Assembly: GCA_963662155.1 (NCBI GenBank)
Contig: OY759272.1
Location: 43,806,590-43,870,589, forward strand
DNA from: Lamellibrachia columna
Taxonomy: Eukaryota > Annelida > Polychaeta > Sabellida > Siboglinidae
Length of the DNA stretch: 64,000 bases
Direction of reading: 5' to 3'
The stretch's first letter is position 1; every line of letters begins with the position of its first letter. The notes under the pieces were generated by a model that searched no databases, had not been told where the DNA came from, and saw nothing but the letters and a program-made list of their open reading frames with translations. Of this stretch, positions 40,796 to 54,200 are shown piece after piece. Made by a program: the position numbers and the translations under genes.

Positions 40796-40821
40796 TCTAT
40801 CACGTGATCTTTGGCAAGACG

Positions 40822-40926
40822 ACTCACTCACTCACTCACTCACTCACTCACTCACTCACTCACTCACTCACTCACTCACTCACTCACTCACTCACTCACT
40901 CACTCACTCACTCACTCACTCACTCA
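40822..40926. repeat. (CACT)n immediately after the GPCR B stop codon
   Basis: About 26 perfect tetranucleotide units beginning 27 bp after the stop. The A paralogue has about four units in the same place. Confidence 0.97.
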
Positions 40927-43475
40927 ATACTCTTCGTTTCCACTGGAGCATAAACGCCAACAAATCTCCCCCATACAGTGGTATTGGGCGAGACAAACAC
41001 GCTTTTTATTATGGTAGCTGATTAACTTACACGGGATGCAACAGCAACAGCGTCTGAGAAACAAGCAATACAATCCCTCCTATTGTGCGTTTATCGTACT
41101 ACTATTGATACTATTGATACAACTACTGCTACTATCGATACAACTGCTGCTATTATTGTTACAATTGCTGCTGCTGCTGATTCTAGGCACTGCAATTGCT
41201 ACTGACACTGCTATTATTACTACTAATAAAACTGCTACTACTGCTGCTACTGCTACTACTGCTACTGCTTCTGCTGGCACATTTTAATACAGCGGGATTA
41301 GGGACTGTTTCCGTCCCAGCCAATATAACTGAATGTACCAAAATGGCTGACTATACTATTATTATCCACGATTTTTTTAAGCGGAATCCGTTTCTTGTCG
41401 GTTTCGTCATTTTGTGAAGATGGTACAACAAAGCGACATTATAAAAGTGACGCCGCCGGTATCAACAATCAGCAATTCATTGAACATTGTTTTGGAGTGA
41501 AATGCATTGATTATTCGTGTTATGGTGTTTATTTGAATGATTATCATAACTGGCATATGGCGTACGAATCACATGAACCGTTGGCATGTAGTGTGTCAGA
41601 TGTTTCAAATATGTGTATATCGTTTTCATATTTTGGTGAAGTAGTAGTAGACATGTTGGGATCTTGAAAAAAATAACAACGTTTGTGGTATGTCGATAAC
41701 CGTTAAGGTGATTACTTTCTCTGCATCACGCATCCGAGCAATGTGTTTACTGCCAACGTGTTCTTTGATGAATACCGGCTAATAATTTAAATACTAGAAG
41801 TTTAATAGATGACATTTCGAATGCCGCCAATAAAAAACTTGTAACTTGCGAGATTGAATTGCGTAATTAAATATAGGTCATGCTAGGAGTGTATATTTGA
41901 CTGTCATATCCAGCGTACTAAGTCCAGTGATATGTAGCTAACATGAACTGTCAGGCAGAAATATCTAGAAAACACAAACATCGAACAGGCCTGATGGAGG
42001 ACAAGCTGCCCCTGACTATCCATCCTGTTTCCACAGCTACACAGACAGTTGATAGGGGTATACGACAACATTTGGAAGAGGTTTCAGCAGCAGATGAATC
42101 AGACTAGAGCTCAACTCTGCTGATTCCGATAGTTTTTGAAGGTTTGTAGATTGCCGAACAATAATAAACTATAAACTGCTATGTTCACTGTTATGTAAAC
42201 AATACATCCAAACCAATAGAAGAACAAACATTTTGTTATTATATTTTGCTTAAAGTTTTACCATATGTTCTTAAGATGTGATCATGCAGGCCACCTTTCA
42301 GGGGAAGACAACGTTTCAAAGTTGTTGGTCCGGTTGCCGTGTTGATATGATGGTCATACACTGCTCCTTGGCATCATTTTTGAACACGTCTGCTGGTGTT
42401 TCCTGTATTTTCCATGCCTACTTTCCAATTCGATGTATAAGATAATTAATATAAACTCGATAATGTGGTTTTATCACGATAATTGCTGCTGGATGAATCC
42501 GATGTACAGTGTATCTGCTTTTATGATATGAGCTTCTTTTGAAACGAATATGTCGTTGTGGATTCGTTCATATGTATGCACCACAAAAAAGCGCTGGGTG
42601 TTCCATTTGTAATTCTATCAGTGTGCAGTAAATGTGTAATTTTTTTTTAAATAGTGGGGATTCGTGAGGCAGAGGATTCGTAAGACAGCAATCATACAAT
42701 TAATTTTCCAGCTCAGAAGAAGTTGTGTCCAGAAATGTATCATTATTTTATGAAGATACCTTACACAAAGTATATATTTATAATAAAGAGTATGTCACTA
42801 ATCACCTTAATATGTGTAGTTGTGGGTGTTCTTAATGGATTCGTGAGGTAGAAGCTTTTATTGACCGCACCTGACTTTTTATTATAGTATAAAGATAACT
42901 TTTATAACTCATCATTTTGTCTTCATTATATCTTCGCACAGTATATATCGAGGGTCACATGGAACTTGATACTGATAAGATATGTCGATATTTAAACCGT
43001 TTTGTCAGGTCTCTGTTTTTATTCGTGAGAGAGAAGGAAAAATTATGAAAAATCAAAACAGTGATAACTCACATTTAGGCTCAGTGTCTATAGTGAGTGA
43101 GTGTGAAATAAATCACATTCATACACTAAACATAAGGAAAATATGATGATTACTATGCGGTCGTTCAATGATATTAAAATGGAATAATTGCAGGGTGGCA
43201 GAATGCTTCCCAGAAAAGTATAGGTGCTGTTGGAAGGGGTGAATTGTAAAACGCTTGAGCGGTCTATAGGACATGCTACGACGCTATGGAAGACATTTAC
43301 GATATGTATAATATAAAATTATTATATGTATAATATAAAATGAATCCCATCAACAAAATAAAACATTGATTATCGTAGTCATGCCTTATATGTCTAAACA
43401 TAATCAGGAAGAGCAGAAATACCAGCTTCCATATAAAGCTTAGGCTCTACAGAGAACTCTTAGCATCCAACCTCC
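40927..43475 (+). other. 3' flank of GPCR B, non-coding
   Basis: Aligns to 8730-11059. Contains the CTG/CTA triplet tract (41100-41275) and, unlike copy A, about 150 bp extra at 41505-41665. No coding region recognised. Confidence 0.6.
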
Positions 43476-44276
43476 TATATGGATACAAGCTTGTTAACAA
43501 ATGCATGTCAACGCATTTAAATGGAAATGCAAATGTTTGACTTTATTCAAATGCAAACGAAAATGCCACTTTCCATGAACGCATTCATGTGCAAATGCAA
43601 ATATTTTGGGGTTGCACTCAAATGCAAATGTTTTGGTTACATATTTGAAAATGCATTTGAATTAATTTTAAATGTTTTGGCTTTATGTTAACGTTTTGTT
43701 TTATTTGAAAACAAAACATAACATATACAAATACATTTTTAATGAACATGTCTGTAGAGTCATATACTGAATCACACAGTTCCAGGCCTGCAGAGGTGGT
43801 GGAAATGGGAGGTAGGAATGACAGTTTACTGTGAACCATGGCAGGGAATGACAGGCTAGTCATTCAGGTAGGCCAGAATGGTAGGGGAGCCCAAGATGAT
43901 AGACTGTCCATTCGTGGGATCACTGGGAAGATAACCTTAGTCAATTAGTCTTTACATGTTGTATGAATAACAGTTCAGGGATTGGCCAGTTGACCAACAA
44001 AGCACTTTTTTAAAGAGCACGTTGTGAAAGTGAATTCACATGATTTCATAGTCTGCTGAGTATACTGCTCACTACAGAACACTTTTCTCCAATGGTATGT
44101 TGTGAACTTGTGAAAGTGAATCTAACAATAATAGTTATTCAAAGAATTACGCATGCATTTGCTTGCGAATTTGATTGTGCATTTGACAAATCAAATTTGT
44201 GTGAGTCGCATTCAAATGCTCAACATTCAAATGCGCATTCAAATGCATTTGCATTTGTTAACAAGCCTTATATGGA
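43476..44276. mobile_element. hAT-like non-autonomous TIR element, copy B
   Basis: Flanked by perfect 8-bp direct repeats TATATGGA (43476-43483 and 44269-44276). Ends are AAGCTTGTTAACAAATGCA and its inverted form TGCATTTGTTAACAAGCC. Subterminal regions carry repeated AAATGCAAATG. No transposase. The 8-bp duplication suggests hAT. It is at the same place in copy A, so insertion preceded the segmental duplication. Confidence 0.75.
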
Positions 44277-44310
44277 AGCGATCTGGATGCTGGGAGCAGA
44301 CAAAGAAAGT

Positions 44311-45165
<855 letters not shown>

Positions 45166-45338
45166 TTAATTAATATTTTGTTCCTATATTATTATTATAC
45201 ACCTCGGTATAGTAACATTATATTCAATGGGGCACTGAAACATGTTGTAGCAGGAAGATACAACTAGACATGGGTACTAGTAACACGTAATGGTTAATAT
45301 ATAGATAATATGCCTCGTAATAGACGAGGAGCAGTAAA

Positions 45339-47080
45339 CTATGTCAATTTCCACCCCAGCAGTGTCCTTGTCGCGTAGGGGTCACCAACGTCACCACTTC
45401 GCAATTCTCGTGGCATTAGGATGCCTGGGTTATCCTGGAATACCAGCAGCGTAACGGATGTTGCGTCTACTTCCGGTATCTCTATGTCTCGGAGGTGGCG
45501 CCACTGCTTCAACTCACACTGTTGTCCAATGTTTGATCTCTTGATCGGTATTGATGGTCTGGTTAACACACGCTCCATGCTGTGAAAGTCACCGTCTATG
45601 GCCGCCACCTCTAGGCTGACAACACAACTGCTCACCTCACCTTGTCAAGTGTGGTCAACGTAAGTTCCTGGGTTTCTCCGTCTAGCTATAACTCATCCGC
45701 TAGTCTCTGAGAACAAAAGGTGCTGGTGGATCCGCTGTCCAGCAAGGCGTACGTCTCAACATATCTCAACGAGTTACTTGCTCTCACCCGGGCAGGTACT
45801 ATGGGTAGGGCTACCCTGACGATGACAGCCTCAGTGGTATTACAGCTGACCGTCACGTCATTCTCGGCTCGTTTGACAAAGTTGTCGACACTTTGGCTTT
45901 GTTCATTGCTCTGCTTGATTGTGGCTGGATTATCTTCATGTAGGAATTTCGTGTGTTTCTGCCTGCAACACTGGACAGAGCAAGTACGTGTTAACTTACA
46001 ATTTGAGGGGTAATGTCCAGTACGCAAACAGTTAACACAGTTTATTGTCTCCTTTCATGTGGTGAGTAGATCAGCTGACCATACACCGGGTCAATGCTTT
46101 TTGTAGCGGTTTCTTCTACAAAGGCTATTAGCTGCTCTATGTCTGGCGACACATGGAACCTCTTTCTGGTCGACTGCACTTCTTTTAGCCACCTGGAGCA
46201 CTAGTACATTGGCAACATTGGCTCCGAGATGTACCCATTGCTTTAAGTGTTTCACCGCAATTTCTAAGCTCGTCTGCGAATTATCTTATGCCATCATAAT
46301 CCTTAGGGGAAAGTACCTAGCCAACTGTCGCCCTCTTCATCCATGCATCTACACCAGTGTACGTATTTCCAAACCTGTCATCTAACAGCTCCCTTGCCCT
46401 CTTTTATCCTACACTAGGCTCCATTATTATATATGATTCAATCACCTTACTAGCCTTACCAACACACATTTGCATAAGCCTGGCTAGTTTGACACTGTCA
46501 TCAACATTCTTTTTGACGTTGTTATCGAACGCCCTAGCAAACCTCCAATACTACATGGGTCAAATATGGTAAAAGTTCATCAGCTCTATCTGAGGCATTT
46601 GCATCATCTGCAACATGTGTTGTTGTTGTCTTAACAGTTCAAACATGGGATTTTGAACACGTTCGTCCGTGCACCGAGGCGGGTGCCTTGTAGACTCGTT
46701 CACATCCATTGGTGTCGCCTGTCGGAGTAAGTGCTGTTCATAAGCGACACAGTTCAAGTGGCGCACTCTTTCGGATAGATCGTCGAGCAGTTGTTTTGTT
46801 TACGTCGCTTTGTTTCGCTTTGTTACGCTTCATCGGCTTCATAGACCTTCGCCTCCGCTTCAGCTATGGCAATGTGAGCAATTTCAATAGCTCCTTGTGT
46901 TGTCGTAATGGTTGCTCTTCCCGTTCCAAACACTGTTCAGTCTCAACGGCCGCCGCTTCCGCTGCGAGTCCTGCCGCCCTGGCTCGTGCATGTGTACTAC
47001 TGGTAGTGCTCTCGTGGAACAGTTCTGCTGACAGGCCAAATTATTGTATTGTAAGTGGCGGTGTGTCGGCGGTGTCGTCG
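45339..47080 (-). pseudogene. BEL/Pao-type retrotransposon gag-protease relic
   Basis: On the minus strand, gag remnants run from about 47080 (Ala-rich head) through VARAFDNNVKK-like and RARELLDDRF-like words (46370-46530), with stops. Then 45686-46027 is open: a zinc-knuckle-like RTGHYPSNCKLTRTCSVQCC followed by HTKFLHEDN, then the aspartic-protease site ALLDSGSTSTFCSQRLADEL (about 45690-45750). After a break, 45339-45635 continues with KRSNIGQQCELKQWRHLRDI, PEVDATSVTLLVFQDNPGIL and GDPYATRTLLGWKLT, the conserved segment that precedes the BEL/Pao RT. RT and LTRs are not present. Truncated and frameshifted. Confidence 0.85.
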
Positions 47081-47083
47081 TGA

Positions 47084-47914
47084 TAGCTCAACTTGACAAA
47101 ACCATTTTATTTGACGCTCGCCAGTGCGAGTTCGAAGTACAATCTGCAAGAATGATTGAGCCAAATCAATACTAATTTAAATTGATTTTGTAGTAGGCCT
47201 AGCCTTAATTATAACTAGTAAAATAATGGGTAATCGTTTACTTAACTGGCCTAAATTATTAGGGCTTTATGCCAACGGTTTTGTATAATTGTTGTACCTG
47301 AATGCGTTCCTTACATCTTCCGCATATGTTCCAGTAAAAAGTTCATATATTCTTTTAAAATATTGGGTTTTAGGCCAATTTTAATCAGTTTACACATCAA
47401 AACATCGGAACCGATTGCTATAATGATATGAAAATAATAATATAATTTTCATAGAATTGGTGGGTTCATGCGTTTTAATTGGGTTCACTGCTTAGGGAAG
47501 AGGGTTCACATTTTGTTTTAAAAGAGTTGGTTCACATTTATGAAACTACTATTATCTTCATAATATTATTGGGGTGTTGATGCCTTTGAGAAGGAGGTTC
47601 ACATTTTTGGAAAACGGGGTTCACTTTTGGAAAAGTAATATTATCTTCATGTTATTCGGGGGTTCTCGCTTTTGATTACAGGATTAACTTTTTGGAAAGG
47701 GGTTTCACGTTTATGAAAAATACTAAATACTATTGGGGGAGGTGTTCACGCTTTTGAAAAAGTCGCTAAGCAGTTACTCAAACAACATGAATACTTGTAA
47801 GCAGAATATATATTATGGTTTCACAAAATATCTACTCACTGAAACAATGCAGAGTTAGCAAGCCAGTTACTCTCTTTGTTGTGGTGGCATGCTATTTGGC
47901 CTCCATATATTCAT
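47084..47914. repeat. AT-rich region with recurring GGTTCAC words
   Basis: 47455-47770 holds a loosely repeated phrase (GGGTTCAC..TTTTGGAAA / ATTATCTTCATAATATT) at irregular 30-60-bp spacing. The flanks are featureless. No gene recognised. Confidence 0.5.
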
Positions 47915-47931
47915 AACACACACACACACAA

Positions 47932-48026
<95 letters not shown>

Positions 48027-48058
48027 CACACACACGCACGCACGCACACACACACACA
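47915..48058. repeat. (CA)n/(CGCA)n microsatellite
   Basis: Mixed CA and GCAC units, followed at 48083-48250 by AT-rich TTAATTAATTTAATTAA runs. Confidence 0.97.
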
Positions 48059-48267
48059 AAGCATCTGGCATGGGTTAATTCTAGTTGCTAATTTAATTAA
48101 TAATTTAATTAACTCAAGTTAATTAAATTAAATTTACTATCTTTTCCAGAAAGGCTAATTTAATTTCATTTAATTAATAAACTTTCCCAAAAGCGGTTAA
48201 TTTAATTTAGTTGACACATTCCCAATTAACTCTCAATTAAGAGATAATTTAACAGTTGATTTTAATG

Positions 48268-48790
48268 GATAATTCAAAACCATGTTATCCAGTTGTTTTC
48301 AGAAGACCAGCAATCACTATTACAGTCACTAAAGAGATATTAAGTTCAGGCATGTGCAAATGGGAGGGAGATCACAAGAGAGCACAAATGCACTGTACCA
48401 ACTTGGGTGGACTTGTACATCAGGCACCTGTAAAATGGAGTGAAGGCTAAAATAACATCTTGTGGTGAAAATATCATGGCTAACTGTGGCTTCAGCAAAT
48501 TCCTGCTTAAAGTAAACATGATTTTGGGCTGGCAACTTGCAGGGAAGTGGCATATATATATATCATTTGTTTGTGTGTACATTATAACCGTTAATGGGGA
48601 GATGTAGAGAAATGTAATACAGCTTCAAGTTGGGATATGCTCACAGTGCCAACTTAAATCAAAAGCATGCCAATTATAGTGATGCATAACAAATACTATG
48701 TACATATTTGTATGCTAGTGTATAACGGGGAAACCGAATGATATAGTATAAAGCACTGTAAATATTCAACTACAACCTTTCAACCCTTTA
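48268..48790 (+). repeat. direct repeat, unit 1 of 2
   Basis: Matches 49243-49770 in the same orientation: GCAATCACTATT.CAGTCA, CATGTG..AATGGGAGGGAGA, TGTACCAACT.G.GTGG, CAGGCACCTGT.AA, AGTAAACATG, GCAACTTGCA and CTAGTGTAT.A.GGG.AA. Unknown element class. Confidence 0.75.
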
Positions 48791-48924
48791 AGAATGTTTA
48801 TAAATATCTAAAAATTGTGATCAAATGTCCCATTGAGTTACAAAACACATTTATGTTATAAGTCTTGTGCTTTTAAAACCGTAATAAAAGTGTAAACATT
48901 TCTATCAACACATCATTTAATAGT

Positions 48925-49194
48925 TCATTGAATAAAATGTATTGCTAATTTAACTGACCTGAGAAATGTGTGACCTTTTGAAGTTCTTTTTTTTGATTGA
49001 TTAGCTAAGTTTCTTTCAAATTCCTTTCGAAGATTTTGTGTTAAGGCTCTGACTTTGTTTCTAATTTTGCAATGCTCTAGATAGTTATTCACATGTCTTG
49101 TTTCCATATATCTTGTCCATAATCTAGTTTTATGTTTAATCAGTTTTCTAATGTTAGTATTCAGGGGAAAGTTCCCATTTCTGTGGTTAGACAT
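48925..49194 (-). pseudogene. CR1-like ORF2 linker fragment
   Basis: On the minus strand, IRKLIKHKTRLWTRYMETRH and EHCKIRNKVRALTQNLRKEF match the endonuclease-RT linker of CR1 ORF2. No other part of the element is present. It lies between the two direct repeats. Confidence 0.7.
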
Positions 49195-49242
49195 TTCTTT
49201 TTGTTGTATGTATTTTCTTCCAATAATTTTAATTATGTCCTA

Positions 49243-49770
49243 CGGTTTTACCATTTCCAAAAGGTCTGCAATCACTATTCCAGTCATTAGCCTGACAGAG
49301 ATTAGGTTAAGTCATGTGAGAATGGGAGGGAGAACATCACAGAGCACTACTATTGTATGTACCAACTGGAGTGGCTGGTCATTCAGGCACCTGTGAATTG
49401 GAGGGAAGGCCTAGCCAATAGAATGTCTTCTGGTAGTGTGATAAGTTGAGGATAAAATATGGCTTCTGCAAATATATGTCTCAAGTAAACATGTTTGACT
49501 AGCAACTTGCAACCAAGTGGACCTACGCATTAGACTATGTATGTATATTATTTTCTGTACATCTGCAAGTGTACATATATTACATGCAGAGAAAAGTAAA
49601 TAGCTTCATTTTGGGATCTTTGACAGCGCCAACTGGAATCAAAAGCAAGCCAGTTCTAGTGATACATAAAAAATGCGTATAAATATTTAAATGCTAGTGT
49701 ATCAAGGGAAAATTAATGATTTAGCATTAAATCATTGCATAAATAACAACTTGGTGCATATAAATTATCT
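49243..49770 (+). repeat. direct repeat, unit 2 of 2
   Basis: Partner of 48268-48790, offset about 980 bp. Together the units flank the CR1 scrap. Divergence between units is considerable. Confidence 0.75.
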
Positions 49771-50085
49771 ATGTAGTTACCCGGTGTTGTTAATTTGGTG
49801 GTTGAATATAGGAGGAACCCTGCAACCCTGCAACTCTTCAGCTCCAGATATCGTGACAATCTGCTGCGTACGATGTATGTCGGTAGGTGTGAAGAAATAA
49901 ACCGTCTTATCACTCTTATATTACCCGCAAAAGATACACAAGACAGCTGGCATCAACCCAGAAACAATAAAAGATCCATCACAAACGCTATAAACGTGTC
50001 AGAGAAGTGTCACCGAAGCACAGAACGCATCCGTCAAGTGGAAAAAAACGAGGTCTATGCGTACTCGAGTAGCATTACATAAACC

Positions 50086-50545
<460 letters not shown>

Positions 50546-50572
50546 CTCTAACAGCAGCATACGCCGACCATT

Positions 50573-50640
50573 TATCCAGTATTTGCCGCGTTAGGCAGAC
50601 CGCTGTTTTAAGCAGACCAAAGCCGGTCTGCTTAAAGTTT
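50573..50640. repeat. hairpin-forming GGCAGACC/GGTCTGC palindrome
   Basis: TTTAAGCAGACC (50608) is followed eight bases later by its reverse complement GGTCTGCTTAAA. A further GGCAGACCG is at 50595 and another at 50821. Confidence 0.7.
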
Positions 50641-51200
50641 TGATGTGTTATTTCACAACTAATACGTTTGAGTTTACCATTATCATTGATAGTGGACATA
50701 GTTTAGCCGAAAATGAAATAGCACATGTAATTATTTCAAAAATAAATAACATTTTCTGCGATTTTGAGCATGTTTTCTCCAGAGCCTTGTATATTTTGAA
50801 GTGCCAAATTTGTCGCGTACGGCAGACCGGGTAAAAATGCTTATAACTTAATATTCCTGCTATATATTGAATGAAGGGTCACCGTTTCGTGTTTATTATG
50901 TAATATGCTTCGAAGCAGTGTACAATGTTTTATTATAATGTGTAAATTAAGTAATATGCGTTTTTGCGTTTGTTCTTGGCCTCCGACTTCGCGTCTTCGG
51001 CTTCGACTTGGCGTTCGTGTCGCAAAAAATCGCTAAATACTCAGTATATAAAGTTGAAAGTGATGCGCGTACTGACGTTTGCTGAAAACACATGTTCAAC
51101 TAATTTGAATAATGTGTGTTTAATTAATGATGTGTAGTTCGATTACTTTGACGTAAATCGTCGTCGTAAATCGACATCGCGAAACGACTTCCGGCATTGG
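50641..51200. other. unassigned
   Basis: AT-rich with a CG-containing patch at 50980-51020 (CCTCCGACTTCGCGTCTTCG) and 51155-51195 just before the candidate first exon below; a promoter is possible but not demonstrated. Confidence 0.35.
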
Positions 51201-54200
51201 ATGGTGTCTGTGAAATGCGTCGTTGCCTGTTGGATGTGTATTCGTAAGTATTTCACTCAAAATCAACTTTACTAATACTTTGTCCATACTCAATGGATTG
51301 ACATTTGTTTAGGGTTAGGGTAATTGTAATGACTTTCTGTCATGTAACTGCAACGTGTAGTTTATTCTGGTTCCGAGATAATGCCATAATTATAATTGAT
51401 CTATTTCAAGTATCTACAACGTGTAGTCAACTAAGGTTCTGACATGATGCCGTAATTGTAATTGATTTCTTACAGTGTAATTAAAAATCACATTAATTAT
51501 GTTATATATGATTTCGAAATAATTTTTCAACAAATATACTATTTTAGTAATCATATTTAAAAATACACTGAATTTACTTAAATGTGTGTTTCAATCAGAA
51601 GATATGGTTAAAATAAAATGCATTGTCCAAAATAGTGTCCACTTTGAATATCATGCAACATGAGTTACAGCTAAATTATATAATAAATATATATTTATTT
51701 ACATATATATTATATGGTAGTCAAACTACATTAATATCAGTAACCTTATGGGTGCAGATTTTTTTTTAAACATGCTGAAGACTTATTTTGTAAATTTAAT
51801 CACATTGTTGATGGTTGAAAATTTGTTTCCACCTTATCACCTATACACATTTTTATTGTGTGTGCACACTCAACTTATTGTAAATGCTTTCAGCAAACAT
51901 ACTACACATAATAACTCTAAGTTATAACAGTCATTACAACCAATGCCGTTTTAGCAAGTATTCTGATACGTATCATATCTTTACAGCCCTACATTTGTCG
52001 TAGACCTGGAAACTCATTTAATAATAAAATTAATTTGTTGTTTTAATTCACATTATTTATTTTTCAGTTGCTGCAAGCCATCAGAAAAGCCAGCAGGACG
52101 TAAAGGTATCTTGTCATATTATTAACTAGTGTAACAAATATGACATAGATACTGTGGCAGATATGATCCTTTACTTTATCAAAACGATTGTCTGCATAAT
52201 GATACTCATCTCAAATATGCACTGAGTATAACTTGGTATGATAACTAATTTGCAACATCATTATCTAAGAATATAAAACTCAAAGCTACGAATAAATATT
52301 ATTAAAATATCCAATCACATTTAAATTTTTTTTTATAATTATAATTTTGAGATATCATTAAAAAAAATTAGTTTAATCCATTTCTGTTGTCTATCATAAA
52401 TCATGCTACTTGGGGTCTTTTTAGCAATCAATGAAATATGAATCAGTAATTAATATTATGGACACCTTGTAAATATGTTAATATTGGCGAGGTAATACAA
52501 CGCTTCCAAATGAACATATCACTACACGCCTGTCAATTTTAACATTTGTACTTTTTGATAATAAGAACTGTGCACTTTGTCATACATTATGTTCTTTATC
52601 CATCAACCACTGGCATGGAAAACTTGGTAGTGTATAGTATAGTGCAATTTCTAACATTTGTACTGTTTTTTAGAACAAGAATTGTGCACATTGTCCTACA
52701 TTAAGTTCTAATCCATCAACCATTGGCACTGAATACTCGGTAGCATATACTGGTAGTATAGTGCAGTAGTTTCCTAGATCTTATCTTGTTTAATGCAAAA
52801 TATCAACAACTGCTGGCAAAGCTATGCAGCAAATGAGTCCTGATATGTTTGTGATAAGATACACTATTATTATTAAGAGTTAATTAAAGAAAATATATAA
52901 ACCATTGAAATATATTAATTTCAAGTAATTTCAACCAAAAACAAATTGATTTATGTATATCATATATATTGTCATTTAAAACAATGAATGTCAATCATAC
53001 AGAATATCCTTTTACATGTTTGCATTACTGAAATGACATTCTTTCTGACATTAATGCATATTCAAAAACATTTTTTCACAGAAGTGTGATGACATTGAAA
53101 TACCAGATGGATCACAAGAGGACGATGACATGGAAACCTCATCAGTTAATCAAACACAGGTGATGATTCTCATTTTACACCTGAATCAGTGGAAACCCTC
53201 AACATGCTATAAACAGGCCACTCCTAACATGGTCGATCACATCAATTGGTTTGAAGTATGTTTAATCAAGATTAACCACAGACTTATGCCATAGAAATCT
53301 GTACAGTTCAGGGGTAGGTATCAAACATTCCTATTTTTAATACAACATAGTTTCCTTTCTCAGCATGTGCTAGAACCAAACAATGGAGAGAGTGTATTAG
53401 ATATAGCTTTGTCCTTACTAAATGAATTATTTGAAAATGTTAAGATATATATAAAGACATGTTACATCAAAATAAAATAAAATAAGAAACAAATAATAAA
53501 AAGCAGTACAGGAGAAACTTCCACAAAGGTAGATAAAGATATGAGAAACTATTTAGCAAAGATAGACTGGAATAACACACTGAATAATAAGACAGTAATA
53601 GAATACTGAAATATTTTAAAACGTGAAATTGAGTGCATCATTGATTTGTTGGTAAGTTTTAATTATGGAGCAACACCTTTGTGAACTCAGAAAAAATAAT
53701 TTAGGGGACATTTTCAATGGAACAAAACCAAGTGTGGCTACATTTAAAAAATCATGAAACCAGTCTTACTTTAAGGATAATGGTATGTATTTTGTGTGCC
53801 AAATGTCATGACCCATTCAGAATTCCTGGTGATTTAATTCTTCAGTGATACATGATTTTTGCACTCACAAGGTATTCACGAGTACATAACCAAGTGCTAC
53901 ACCACAATGTTAATATGATTCCTGATTCTTCAAACTACTGTAATATCAATACTATTGATATATTGGTTATGTGTGCTAACTTTCATCTCTAATAGGACAT
54001 TTCTTCATGCATTATGAACTCTAATATTCAATAATAGGTCATTCCACATCAAATCACTGGATGGTCCACACATTGTATTTTCAGAAGTTCAGATCTCTTC
54101 AGGATTTTTATCAGATATTCCCCAAATACCCAAATTGAATAAATCTAATTTTAGCTTTCTGGTCCTAGTAGTTTCGGAGATGTAGGCATATTAAATGAAA

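Noticed and set aside
40811..41017. Leu-Thr-His-Ser repeat protein
   Set aside because: CACT tetranucleotide array in the GPCR 3' UTR.
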